A stretch of 7,648 bases of DNA from Pseudomonadota bacterium. Its GTDB lineage: Bacteria; Myxococcota_A; Polyangia; Fen-1088. Of this stretch, positions 1-6,965 are shown in pieces. How positions within the stretch are numbered: position 1 is the stretch's first letter; every line of letters starts with the position of its first letter. The DNA is taken from positions 1 to 7,648 of the forward strand of contig JADGRD010000152.1 in NCBI GenBank assembly GCA_017881285.1. Reading direction: 5' to 3'. A program made the position numbers and the translations under genes. The notes under the pieces were generated by a model. That model searched no databases. It saw only the letters and a list, made by a program, of their open reading frames with translations, and was not told where the DNA came from.

Positions 1-1089
1 CAGTTGGGGTTCACGGGCAAGAAGGAATTCGATCAATGGTACCGTGACGTCAGCGGCGTCAACATGACCTACTATGAAAGCCTGACCCTGCTGCAGAACG
101 CGACCAGCAAGACCACCTACGCGATGAACAGCGACACCGACGCGCCCTGGTATGACCTCTGCGGTTTCTTCCCGCTCGACGATCTCACCAAGCCGCTCAT
201 CGATCAGAACACAGGGCAGCCAGTTACCTACCACTACGACCAAGGACAACCGGACGACCGTACCTGTCACGCCTACCAGGGCCTGGGATTTGGCAACAGT
301 TGGGCGAATCACAATTTCTCCTTCACCACCGAGCTGCGCTATTGGTTTCAGTACCAGGGCACTGAGCAACTCAAGTTCACCGGCGACGACGACGTGTGGG
401 TCTTCATCAATGGCACCATGGCGATCGAAATGCCCGGGGTCCATAACCGAGCGGTCGGAACCGTCATCCTCGATGCATCGAACGGCACCGCCCAGGTTGG
501 CTACGGCGAGCCGCCCGGATCGTATAGCACCGTCGATCTTAAGATGACCAAGGACAGTGTGTATGAGGTGGTCGTGCTCCAGGCCGAGCGCTGGTGTTGC
601 GGCTCGAACTACATGCTGACCCTGGCGAACTTCATCGGGGGCAAGAGCCAATGCGTTCCCACCTGCGGCGATGGCGTGACCGTGGCCGACGAGGAGTGCG
701 ACTGCGGCGACGGCAAGGTTTCCGTGCCCGCGGGCTGCCCCGGTGCCAACAGCGACACGACCTACGGCGGCTGCACCACGCAGTGCAAATGGGGAAACTT
801 CTGTGGCGACAACACCGTGCAAGGCCCACCGAACGGTCCAGAAGAATGCGACCTGGGCAAGCAGAACGGCGATACCAGTGTGGGAAGCAAGTGCAGCATC
901 GCGTGCAAGGCACCTCGCTCTTGCGGCGACGGCAAGGTGGATACCGATATCGGTGAGGAATGCGATCTGGCTGACAGGAACGGCCTCAAGCTCGACAGTC
1001 AGTTGCAGCCGGTCAGCGATCCCAACGATCCCGCAGCTCAGGTGTTCTGCACGACCAACTGCATGATTCCGCCGGGAATCGTCTACTAG
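1..1089 (+). CDS. Fibro-slime domain protein with myxococcal Cys-rich repeats (5' truncated)
   Basis: The reading frame is open from base 1, so the N-terminus and any signal peptide lie outside the window; 362 residues remain, ending at TAG. The first two thirds match the fibro-slime (PA14-related) domain: an opening FDQWYRDVSGVN, then the hallmark FTGDDDVWVFING at bases 376-414, followed by a 'GVHNR' turn and a strand-rich end. From base 664 come three imperfect Cys-rich repeats of the form CGDG...EECD...C..C, beginning near 664, 802 and 922, as in the myxococcal cysteine-rich repeat family. Such proteins are usually secreted or surface-bound, with disulfide-stabilised repeats; the ligand is unknown. 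I see no catalytic motif. It is convergent with the sulfur operon and probably unrelated to it. The family call is strong; a role in adhesion, matrix or carbohydrate binding is inference. Confidence 0.85.
   Translation, partial: QLGFTGKKEFDQWYRDVSGVNMTYYESLTLLQNATSKTTYAMNSDTDAPWYDLCGFFPLDDLTKPLIDQNTGQPVTYHYDQGQPDDRTCHAYQGLGFGNSWANHNFSFTTELRYWFQYQGTEQLKFTGDDDVWVFINGTMAIEMPGVHNRAVGTVILDASNGTAQVGYGEPPGSYSTVDLKMTKDSVYEVVVLQAERWCCGSNYMLTLANFIGGKSQCVPTCGDGVTVADEECDCGDGKVSVPAGCPGANSDTTYGGCTTQCKWGNFCGDNTVQGPPNGPEECDLGKQNGDTSVGSKCSIACKAPRSCGDGKVDTDIGEECDLADRNGLKLDSQLQPVSDPNDPAAQVFCTTNCMIPPGIVY
664..1062 (+). repeat. Three imperfect Cys-rich protein repeats (CGDG...EECD)
   Basis: Three units start at about 664 (CGDGVTVADEECDCGDG), 802 (CGDNTVQGPPNGPEECDLG) and 922 (CGDGKVDTDIGEECDLAD). 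Each closes with a paired-Cys segment: CTTQC, CSIAC and CTTNC. The 17 bases at 703-719 recur exactly at 922-938, so some nucleotide identity persists between parts of the array. The units differ in length through variable Gly/Asn/Asp-rich inserts. This repeat type is characteristic of myxobacterial secreted proteins and is the main taxonomic clue in the window. Confidence 0.75.
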
Positions 1090-1161
1090 CCCGCACAATT
1101 CACCACGATTTGGTCTCCGACAAGCTTTCGAGAAATCACTCTAGTCCTCGACCATCTTGCG
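1090..1161. other. Convergent intergenic spacer, no clear terminator
   Basis: These 72 bases separate the ends of the fibro-slime gene and dsrP. They are less GC-rich than the flanking genes. The only inverted repeat I see is a weak 5-base pairing (gattt/aaatc) around a loop of about 21 bases, with no T-tract. I cannot support a rho-independent terminator for either gene. Confidence 0.5.
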
Positions 1162-2376
1162 TCAAGGACATCCGATGGCGACTGCTCGCGCAGGGAATTC
1201 CGTAGGGCGCCTCGCCTCCGTCGGCAGCAGCCGCAACGTCCGCAGGCCCCAGAGGAACAGCAGTCCCATCAGCGCCACGACGCCCAAGGCTTGCAGCACC
1301 TCGTACAGGCTCATGGCATAGGAGGCAATGCCTTCCTCGATCGGCGATTGCGTGATCGTCCAGCCCGGGAAGAGATCGGGGGGATAGGCCAGCCCCGGGA
1401 TCACGATGAGGTACCTTTCACAGAGCACGCCGGCCACCACCATCACGGCAGCAACCGCCACCCAACGGATGGACGCGCCGGCCCTGCGATGAAAGAGGAT
1501 GAGCAGGGGCAGGACGGAACCGACCAGCAGCAAGCCGCCCCAGAAGAGCAGGCTGTGCGCGCCGCCCAAGAGGAAGAAGCGCTCCGCCGCGCGCGATTCG
1601 TGCGCGTAGAGGCGATGCGCGTTCTCGACGAGCACGAGGTAGCCAGCAATGAGGACCAGGACCGCGAGGAGTCGGCCGATCCACAGCACCGGCGCCTTGT
1701 CCAAGGGGCGTCCCGTCAGCCGGAAGAGGGCTAGGATGACGAGAATCATCAGCGCCGTGCCGGAGGAGAGCGCCGCCGCGACGAAACTGGGTGGCAGCAG
1801 GGGCGAGTTGTAAAGCGCCCGGGGAACAAATCCGAAGATGGCGCCCGTTCCGCTGTGCACCAGGATGGCCCAGAGGACCGCGATCAGAGCCAGAATCTTG
1901 GTCCACTTCTCGTTGCCCGCCATCATGACGATGAGATAGGCGGCGCAGATCAAGATGTAGCTCGAGTAGAGGAACGGATTGATGGACAACATCGACAGGA
2001 AATTGAAGTGGGAGAAAGGCTCGACCACGACGCGATCGATTCTGCCCTGATCCGTGAGGATGGAGAGGAGGGCTCCAATCATCAGCAGGAGGGCCATGTA
2101 GGTCGCGACGCGCGCGAAGGGCTTGTACTCCAGCTTGCCGAAGACCCCATACAGGCTGGAGATGACCAGCGATCCCGCCGAGAGGCCGATGTAGAAGATG
2201 GCCATCACGATGGGCAGCCCCCAGGGAATCCGACTCGACATCCCCGAGAGATGGAGCCCCTGGTCGTGCATCAGCCAGGTGGAATAGACACCCGCGGCGA
2301 CCAGCCCCGCCAGCCCGCAGCTCAGCAGGTAGAAGGGCTTGGACCTGCCGGCGATTCGTTCGAACTTGAGCTCCAT
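1162..2376 (-). CDS. dsrP: DsrP: NrfD-family integral membrane quinone-interacting subunit
   Basis: The protein has 404 residues, normal for DsrP/NrfD subunits of about 390-410, with roughly ten hydrophobic segments across residues 14-380. Features matching DsrP include the HSGTGAIFGF segment at 174-183, the NSPLLPPSFVAAALSSGTAL segment at 190-209 and ERYLIVIPGLAYP at 320-332. In DsrMKJOP, DsrP is the membrane protein that exchanges electrons between menaquinone and the periplasmic ferredoxin DsrO; no cofactor-binding Cys motif is expected. The start is the ATG at 2376, preceded by GAGG seven bases upstream and 23 bases after the dsrO stop; the in-frame extension to 2520 overlaps dsrO and looks non-coding. 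It is the last gene of the operon. PsrC or QrcD are related alternatives, but the adjacent DsrJ and DsrO favour DsrP. Confidence 0.88.
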   Translation of the reverse strand: MELKFERIAGRSKPFYLLSCGLAGLVAAGVYSTWLMHDQGLHLSGMSSRIPWGLPIVMAIFYIGLSAGSLVISSLYGVFGKLEYKPFARVATYMALLLMIGALLSILTDQGRIDRVVVEPFSHFNFLSMLSINPFLYSSYILICAAYLIVMMAGNEKWTKILALIAVLWAILVHSGTGAIFGFVPRALYNSPLLPPSFVAAALSSGTALMILVILALFRLTGRPLDKAPVLWIGRLLAVLVLIAGYLVLVENAHRLYAHESRAAERFFLLGGAHSLLFWGGLLLVGSVLPLLILFHRRAGASIRWVAVAAVMVVAGVLCERYLIVIPGLAYPPDLFPGWTITQSPIEEGIASYAMSLYEVLQALGVVALMGLLFLWGLRTLRLLPTEARRPTEFPARAVAIGCP

Positions 2377-2399
2377 CGCGCTGCCTCGCCTTTGCCTGC

Positions 2400-3137
2400 C
2401 TAGAGCCCGATGTAGAAGACCTTGGGCTCCGTCCCCAAGTCCTCGCGCAGGCGCTTGACGGAATGGTTGCGGATGAGCGCGGAGATCTCGCTCGCGGGAT
2501 CGTTCAAGTTCCCCACGCATAGGGCTTTCGCCTGGATGCCTTCGCAGGCCGCCACGCAGGCCGGCTGCTTGCCTTGATCAAGAAGATGAGCGCAGAGATC
2601 GCACGACTCGGCCACCCCGCGCTGACGCTTCGGGTACGCCGGGTTGGGTCGCTGGTCGTTCTCCCTGAAATTGAAATGCCGGGCATTGTAGGGGCAGGCG
2701 ATCACGCAGTACCGGCAGCCCATGCAGCGATGGGGATCGACGATGACGATGCCGTCCTCGCGCTTGTAGGTGGCTTTGATGGGACAGACGAGGGCACAGG
2801 GCGGCTCATCGCAATGATTGCACAGTAGCGGCACGGCCTTGGGGGCGACGCCGACGGCGAGCGTGCTTTCGATGGTGACCTTCCTGATCCGGTAGATGTC
2901 TCGCAGGCGGTCGCCGGTCGAGCCGACGTTGTTCTCCCGCTTGCACGCGTCGACGCAGGCCGTGCAGTTGGGCGGGCATTTCGTCAGATCGATGACCATG
3001 CCCCAGCGGCACTTCGCCGATGGCGCCAGGGCGTTCCCCGCGCTGGCCCGCAACGACGTCAGCAGCGGCAGCCCGTAGGCGCCAGCGGCTCCCGCCCCCA
3101 CCAAGGCGCCGGTTTTCAGGAATTTCCTTCGCTCCAT
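2400..3137 (-). CDS. dsrO: DsrO: Tat-exported periplasmic ferredoxin with four [4Fe-4S] sites
   Basis: The 245-residue protein opens with ERRKFLKTGALVGAGAAG, a twin-arginine signal followed by a hydrophobic stretch, so it is exported folded to the periplasm. Sixteen cysteines in four groups fit four cubane clusters: C54/58/61/65 (CPPNCTACVDAC), C106/109/114/118 (CNHCDEPPCALVC), C138/141/144/148 (CMGCRYCVIAC) and C179/182/194/198. C43 and C207 are extra. The slightly enlarged first motif (Cys-x3-Cys) is, from memory, compatible with DsrO proteins. Its role is electron transfer between triheme DsrJ and membrane DsrP. I chose the ATG at 3137 because GGGGAAG lies just upstream and the Tat motif then sits at the very N-terminus. 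The ATG at 3149, which overlaps the dsrJ stop as TGATG, would add four residues (MGKT) but has no visible ribosome binding site. Confidence 0.9.
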   Translation of the reverse strand: MERRKFLKTGALVGAGAAGAYGLPLLTSLRASAGNALAPSAKCRWGMVIDLTKCPPNCTACVDACKRENNVGSTGDRLRDIYRIRKVTIESTLAVGVAPKAVPLLCNHCDEPPCALVCPIKATYKREDGIVIVDPHRCMGCRYCVIACPYNARHFNFRENDQRPNPAYPKRQRGVAESCDLCAHLLDQGKQPACVAACEGIQAKALCVGNLNDPASEISALIRNHSVKRLREDLGTEPKVFYIGL

Positions 3138-3140
3138 CGT

Positions 3141-3147
3141 CTTCCCC
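3141..3147 (-). promoter_or_regulatory. Ribosome binding site deciding the dsrO start
   Basis: GGGGAAG on the minus strand lies three bases before the ATG at 3137. The purine-rich core GGGGA ends five bases from that start. The competing ATG at 3149 has no similar sequence upstream, so this site favours 3137. Confidence 0.5.
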
Positions 3148-3148
3148 A

Positions 3149-3508
3149 TCAGTACACGTGACAGCCGAAGCAATCGAGGCGCACGCTGGCGCGTTCGTGG
3201 CAACGGTCGCAGAAGCGCTCGCGGTGGGCATGGCAGCCTCGGCACGAGGTCAGGCCCTGGGCGCGCGCGCCGGTGAGCTCCTCGCGCCGGCCCTCCCGCA
3301 TCACCTGGTCACGCAGGTTCTTGAGATGCTGCATGTGATCGTAGCGAATGACGGCGGTGGGCAGGATGCAGCTCGTGTTGGGAGCGGGCGGCTCCAGCCA
3401 CAAGGGCCGTGGCGCCGGCCGCGCGGCGAAGCTCAACACCGCATAGAGCAAGGGCGCGGCCATGAGCACGAGTGCGACGACGATGAGGCTGCGACGTTGG
3501 CGTTTCAT
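3149..3508 (-). CDS. dsrJ: DsrJ: membrane-anchored triheme cytochrome c
   Basis: The 119-residue protein has a basic N-terminus and one hydrophobic segment (about residues 7-29), giving a signal anchor that places the rest in the periplasm. Three heme c motifs lie near the C-terminus: CRGCH 89-93, CDRCH 100-104 and CFGCH 113-117. The N-terminal SCILPTAVIRYDHMQHL (46-62) matches the conserved DsrJ segment whose Cys (here C47) is known as the unusual His/Cys axial ligand of one heme. This makes the family call much firmer than heme count alone. The ATG overlaps the qmoC stop as ATGA and has GAGG six bases upstream; the in-frame extension to 3595 lies wholly within qmoC and was rejected. In DsrMKJOP, DsrJ and DsrO face the periplasm; its physiological partner is not established. 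Confidence 0.92.
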   Translation of the reverse strand: MKRQRRSLIVVALVLMAAPLLYAVLSFAARPAPRPLWLEPPAPNTSCILPTAVIRYDHMQHLKNLRDQVMREGRREELTGARAQGLTSCRGCHAHRERFCDRCHERASVRLDCFGCHVY

Positions 3509-4728
3509 CGCTGACCTCGCCCGATGCGCTCGGCGTGAACCAGGGCCAGCGTCCGATAAACCGCGTGGGCCAGCTTGGAATACGGCAGCACCCACAGAAA
3601 CGCGAACACCGACACCAGGTGCACGGCATACACGGCGTAGCGCAGCGGCTCGACGCGCAGGAAGTGAAGCAGCTCGGTGGCGAAACCGGTGAGCACGATG
3701 GTCAGCAGGAAACCCAGCAGGGCGCCATCCGCATAGCGGGTGGCTCCGGCCGTGGCCGGGCGCTCCCCGCGTTCAACCAGCATCAACGTGGCGCCGAGCA
3801 CCACCGACAGTCCGGCGAGGTTGGCCAGCAGCTTCCACGGGTTCCAGAAGCCGAGCGGGTACACCAGGCCTTCGAGCAAGGGATTCCAGCGCGCGGTCAC
3901 GACCCACAGGCTGGTGAGCCAGAGGGCGAGCATGCCGTAGACGACGAGCAGGTGCGAGGTGCGCCGCGCGTGGCTCTGCGCGCACAACCCAAAGTCCTCG
4001 TGCCAGACGATGCGCCGGAAAGCCGCGCGCCAGCTCGCGCCGAGGCCGCGCGCCGGCGGCAATCCGCCCCCTCTCCCCGCTACGCGGGGAGAGGGCTGGG
4101 GTGAGGGGCTAGCGGTGTTCATGTCACGCCAGAACCGCCGCGCGCCACGGGCCAAGACCGCCACGTCGAACGCGAGCAACAAGGCGAAGACGGTCCCGAG
4201 CAGCCAGTGGGGCAACCAGGTCCAGAACGGAAACACCGTGCGCGGTCCCGCCATCGCCAGCTCCACGTTGGCCACCCCCGACGCCTGCCAGGCCACGGCC
4301 GCAGCGGCGAGCACCCCGGCCGCCCCGAGGGCAATCCACACCAGGCTGCGCGGTTGATTCACCCAGCGCCCGAAGGCGTGCGGCGCGGCGTAGTGGATCA
4401 CGCACTCGCGGCGCAAGGCCGCCATCACGTCGCCGGGGCGCGCGCCGCGCGGACAGCGCAAGGTACAGTCGCCACACTGGTGGCAGAGCCACGGATCGAC
4501 ATCGCCCATCAGGCGGTCGCGCAAGCCCCATTGCGCCCACAACATCTCCTTGCGCGGCCCGGGGTTCTTGGCATCGGCCAGCTCGCACACGGCCGAGCAG
4601 GTCGCGCATTGCATGCACTTGCGCAGATCCTCGCCGCCGCTCGCCAGCACCGCCGCGACCAGCTCGCGGTCGGGGGTCAGGCGCCTCGTCGTGGTAGTCG
4701 TTGCTGTATCGCCCGACATGCCGCTCAC
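3505..4728 (-). CDS. qmoC: QmoC: HdrC-like iron-sulfur / HdrE-like cytochrome b fusion
   Basis: In the 407-residue protein, an N-terminal HdrC-like ferredoxin domain carries CMQCATCSAVC (C38/41/44/48) and CHQCGDCTLRCP (C82/85/88/92), binding two [4Fe-4S] clusters. About six hydrophobic segments follow, near 128-150, 172-194, 258-278, 298-317, 335-352 and 364-384. Histidines H174, H259, H355 and H370 in or near them are candidate b-heme ligands. This architecture and length fit QmoC, the membrane subunit that exchanges electrons with menaquinone for QmoAB. The GTG start overlaps the qmoB stop as GTGA, with AAGGA just upstream; an ATG at 4719 (residue 4) is an alternative. Odd point: residues about 205-230 are a Pro/Ser/Gly-rich insert (SPSPQPSPRVAGRGG) encoded by a REP-like palindrome, in the loop between the second and third membrane segments. 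There is no CCG domain, so it is not DsrK; DsrM lacks the two ferredoxin motifs. Confidence 0.88.
   Translation of the reverse strand: MSGMSGDTATTTTTRRLTPDRELVAAVLASGGEDLRKCMQCATCSAVCELADAKNPGPRKEMLWAQWGLRDRLMGDVDPWLCHQCGDCTLRCPRGARPGDVMAALRRECVIHYAAPHAFGRWVNQPRSLVWIALGAAGVLAAAAVAWQASGVANVELAMAGPRTVFPFWTWLPHWLLGTVFALLLAFDVAVLARGARRFWRDMNTASPSPQPSPRVAGRGGGLPPARGLGASWRAAFRRIVWHEDFGLCAQSHARRTSHLLVVYGMLALWLTSLWVVTARWNPLLEGLVYPLGFWNPWKLLANLAGLSVVLGATLMLVERGERPATAGATRYADGALLGFLLTIVLTGFATELLHFLRVEPLRYAVYAVHLVSVFAFLWVLPYSKLAHAVYRTLALVHAERIGRGQR
4067..4108. repeat. REP-like GC-rich palindromic element inside qmoC
   Basis: A perfect inverted repeat with 12-base arms (ccctctccccgc at 4069-4080 and its complement at 4084-4095) surrounds a three-base loop. 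The adjoining ctggggtgagggg (4096-4108) is a degenerate further copy of the same arm, so the unit is a direct plus inverted triplet. Elements with this core, often translated as SPSPQPSP or similar, recur widely in proteobacterial genomes, mostly between genes. Here it sits in frame within qmoC and keeps the reading frame open. A stable hairpin in the mRNA is expected. Family assignment is from recognition of the core, not from a search. Confidence 0.75.
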
Positions 4729-6962
4729 GATTCCTTGAAGGGATTGGGGCCGAGGTCTTCGATTCGCTTGACGAAGCCGTCGATCAGCGTGGGCAGCGTC
4801 AGGTAGTCGGAGAGCGCCACGTGCTCGATGCGCACGCGCTGTTCTTCGAGTGCCATCTGCTTGAGTTTCTGTTTCACGTTCTCACTGCGCGTGGCCATGA
4901 GATCGCTGTCGCGGCTGTAGTGACACTGGGTTTGTTCCCCAGGCTTGCACCCAAGCAGCAGAATCCCGTCGAAGCCGCGCGCGAGCGCGTCGGACAACCA
5001 CACGACGTTGATGGCGCCCAGGCAGCGCACGGGAATGGCGCGGACGAAGGTGCTGTAGCGCTGGCGATGGAAGCCGGCGAGCTCGAGGGCGGGATAGGCG
5101 TCGTTCTCGCAGAGGAGCATGAGGATGCGCGGCTTCTCCTCGAGCTCGTCGGGCACCTCGATGGCCTTGATCATGCGCACCACCATGTCCACCGAGTAGT
5201 CCGCGTAGGAGATGATGCGCTCGGGACAGGCGCCCAGGCAGATGCCGCAGCGGCGGCAGCGGCCCGGGTTGGGCTTGGGCGTGCACTTCTCGTCCTCGTC
5301 GAGGGTGCCGAACGGGCATTCCTCGGTGCAGCGTTTGCACTGGGTGCAGCGTTGCAGGTTGAAGGTCGGCGGCGAAATGTCGCCCCAGCGCGGATGCATG
5401 GCCTCGCCCAGCGCGCTGTGCTCGATGGCCTGGATGGCTTTGAGCGCCGCGCCCTCGCCGTCGATGCGACAGCTTTCCAGATCGCCGGGGGCGCGCAGGC
5501 AGCCGGCGGCGTAGATGCCCGTCCGGCGCGTCTCGTACGGGAAGCAGATGAAGTGCGAATCCGGAAAGCCGTATTCAAGTGACGGGAGATCCGGGCCTTG
5601 CCGGTAGTCGAGCCCGAGAATGTCGGTACCTTCGTGGGGTTCGAGCCGCGCGATGGTCGCCTTGACGACCTCGAGGTTGCCGTCGCCCTTGGCCAGCGCC
5701 TTGCGCGCGTCCCGCAGCTCGCGAATGGCCGGCCCGTCGGCGGCGACCGGCACCATGCCGGTGGCCAAAACCACCAGATCGACTTCCAGCTCGATGTTGT
5801 CACCGAGTTGGCTGGTAGCCATACGTACGAGAAGACTGCGCCCTGCCAGCTCCACCGCGGCCACTTCGCCCTTGGTAATGAAGATGCCGGCATCTTCTTG
5901 GGCGCGCCGGTAGAAATCTTCGTGCAGGCCGAGGGTGCGAATCTCCTTGGCGAGCACGTAGGTTTCACAGGCCGGGTCGAGCTCCCGCGCCCACAGCGCT
6001 TGCTTGAGGGTCACGCGGCAACACACGTTCGAACAGTAGGCGAGATGGTTGGCGTCGCGCGATCCCGCGCACTGGATGAACGCGATCCGCCGCGCGAGCA
6101 GGCCACTAGAGGGCCGTTTGACCGTGCCCGCGGCGAGCATGCGTTCGAAGTCCACATTGGTGATGACGTCGGGAGAGCGGCCGTAGCCCAGATGGGACAG
6201 CTTCGCGGCTTCGTAGGGCTTCCACCCCGTGGCTTGCACGATGGCGCCGACACGGGTCGAGATCTGTTGTTCGCCAGCTTTCAACTCGACCTCGAACTGG
6301 CCGGGCTGCCCCGACACCCGAATGAGTTGGGCGTTGCGGTGAACCTGGATGCGCGGATGCTTCTCGACCTCGGCCACGAGCGGGTCGAGCCCGCTCGGCT
6401 CCAGGTCGCGATACGGGGTCCGGCTGGGCAACGTCCGCTTCCACGAGCGCAGCCATCCGCCGAGCTCTGGCTGTTTCTCGACGAGCACGACCTGGTACCC
6501 AGCCCGGGCCGCGCCGAGCGCCGCCGCGATCCCGCTCGGCCCTCCCCCGACGACCAGCACGGTCCGCTCCGCGGGCAAGGGCTGCGGCTCGGGAAGCTCG
6601 ACCCGAGCGGCGCGCGCGACGCCCATGCGCAGCATGTCCTCGGCGAGCATCTGCGTGTCTTCGTCGTTGGGCTCGTGGCTCGCCACCACCAGCTCGCGCA
6701 GGCTCACGCGCTCGGTGTGGCAATGTTCGCGCACGAAGGCGCGCGTGTGAAAGCGCGCCGAGCAGGCCGCGATGACCAGTGCATTCGCGCCCAGCGCCAG
6801 CGTTTCATCGATGGCCTTGCCGCCGGCGTCATCGCACAGGAACGGCACCGAGCGCGCGGGAATGGCTCCCTCACACTTGCCCGCGGCCTTTTCCAGCGCG
6901 CCCAGATCCAGGGACGAAGCGATGTCGCAGCCCTGGCAGATGAGTACGCCCACCTTGGCCAT
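4725..6962 (-). CDS. qmoB: QmoB: HdrA-like flavoprotein with ferredoxin and MvhD-like domains
   Basis: The 745 residues match the size of QmoB. Layout: a short N-terminal domain (1-125) with several Cys; a FAD-binding Rossmann fold starting VLVVGGGPSG (136-144); the HdrA signature QCAGSRD...YCSNVCC with C298, C310, C314 and C315, a likely iron-sulfur site; TGMVP (401-405) and AAGCLRAPGD (485-494) flavin-domain motifs; two ferredoxin motifs, C539/542/545/549 and C569/572/575/579; and an MvhD/FrhD-like C-terminal domain (about 611-745) with C618, C647, C672 and C680. No signal peptide or membrane segment is seen, so it is cytoplasmic. With QmoA and QmoC it forms the quinone-interacting membrane-bound oxidoreductase, partner of APS reductase. 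The ATG start lies three bases after the qmoA TAG; the stop overlaps the qmoC GTG. A generic HdrA of another pathway is possible but less likely given its neighbours. Confidence 0.92.
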   Translation of the reverse strand: MAKVGVLICQGCDIASSLDLGALEKAAGKCEGAIPARSVPFLCDDAGGKAIDETLALGANALVIAACSARFHTRAFVREHCHTERVSLRELVVASHEPNDEDTQMLAEDMLRMGVARAARVELPEPQPLPAERTVLVVGGGPSGIAAALGAARAGYQVVLVEKQPELGGWLRSWKRTLPSRTPYRDLEPSGLDPLVAEVEKHPRIQVHRNAQLIRVSGQPGQFEVELKAGEQQISTRVGAIVQATGWKPYEAAKLSHLGYGRSPDVITNVDFERMLAAGTVKRPSSGLLARRIAFIQCAGSRDANHLAYCSNVCCRVTLKQALWARELDPACETYVLAKEIRTLGLHEDFYRRAQEDAGIFITKGEVAAVELAGRSLLVRMATSQLGDNIELEVDLVVLATGMVPVAADGPAIRELRDARKALAKGDGNLEVVKATIARLEPHEGTDILGLDYRQGPDLPSLEYGFPDSHFICFPYETRRTGIYAAGCLRAPGDLESCRIDGEGAALKAIQAIEHSALGEAMHPRWGDISPPTFNLQRCTQCKRCTEECPFGTLDEDEKCTPKPNPGRCRRCGICLGACPERIISYADYSVDMVVRMIKAIEVPDELEEKPRILMLLCENDAYPALELAGFHRQRYSTFVRAIPVRCLGAINVVWLSDALARGFDGILLLGCKPGEQTQCHYSRDSDLMATRSENVKQKLKQMALEEQRVRIEHVALSDYLTLPTLIDGFVKRIEDLGPNPFKES

Positions 6963-6965
6963 GAT

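Noticed and set aside
1090..1161. Possible bidirectional terminator between the convergent genes
   Set aside because: Only a weak 5-base pairing with a long loop and no T-tract; not supportable as a terminator.
1855..2403. Plus-strand open frame (182 codons) opposite dsrP
   Set aside because: Its charged Asp/Glu/His/Gln-rich translation is what the complement of hydrophobic membrane codons gives; not a gene.
1162..2520. Longer dsrP starting at 2520
   Set aside because: The 48 extra residues are Arg-rich, overlap dsrO by 121 bases, and the ATG at 2376 has a good ribosome binding site and a normal DsrP N-terminus.
2400..3245. Longer dsrO starting at 3245
   Set aside because: It would bury the Tat signal about 37 residues inside the protein and overlap dsrJ; the starts at 3137 or 3149 fit export.
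1162..3508. JOP module read as Qrc, Psr or Nrf complex
   Set aside because: No molybdopterin subunit (QrcB/PsrA) or NrfA-type cytochrome is adjacent, and the small triheme protein has the DsrJ-specific Cys segment.
3149..3595. Longer dsrJ starting at 3595
   Set aside because: The extra 29 residues would lie within qmoC; the ATG at 3508 overlaps the qmoC stop, has a GAGG site and begins directly at a signal anchor.
4207..4806. Plus-strand open frame (199 codons) opposite qmoC and the end of qmoB
   Set aside because: Antisense to two confident genes, His/Arg/Ala-rich, no domain; shadow frame.
4701..5582. Long plus-strand open frame (293 codons) opposite qmoB
   Set aside because: It lies antisense to strongly supported qmoB coding sequence, has Ala/Gly/Val/Arg-rich composition and no recognisable motif; typical of high-GC shadow frames.
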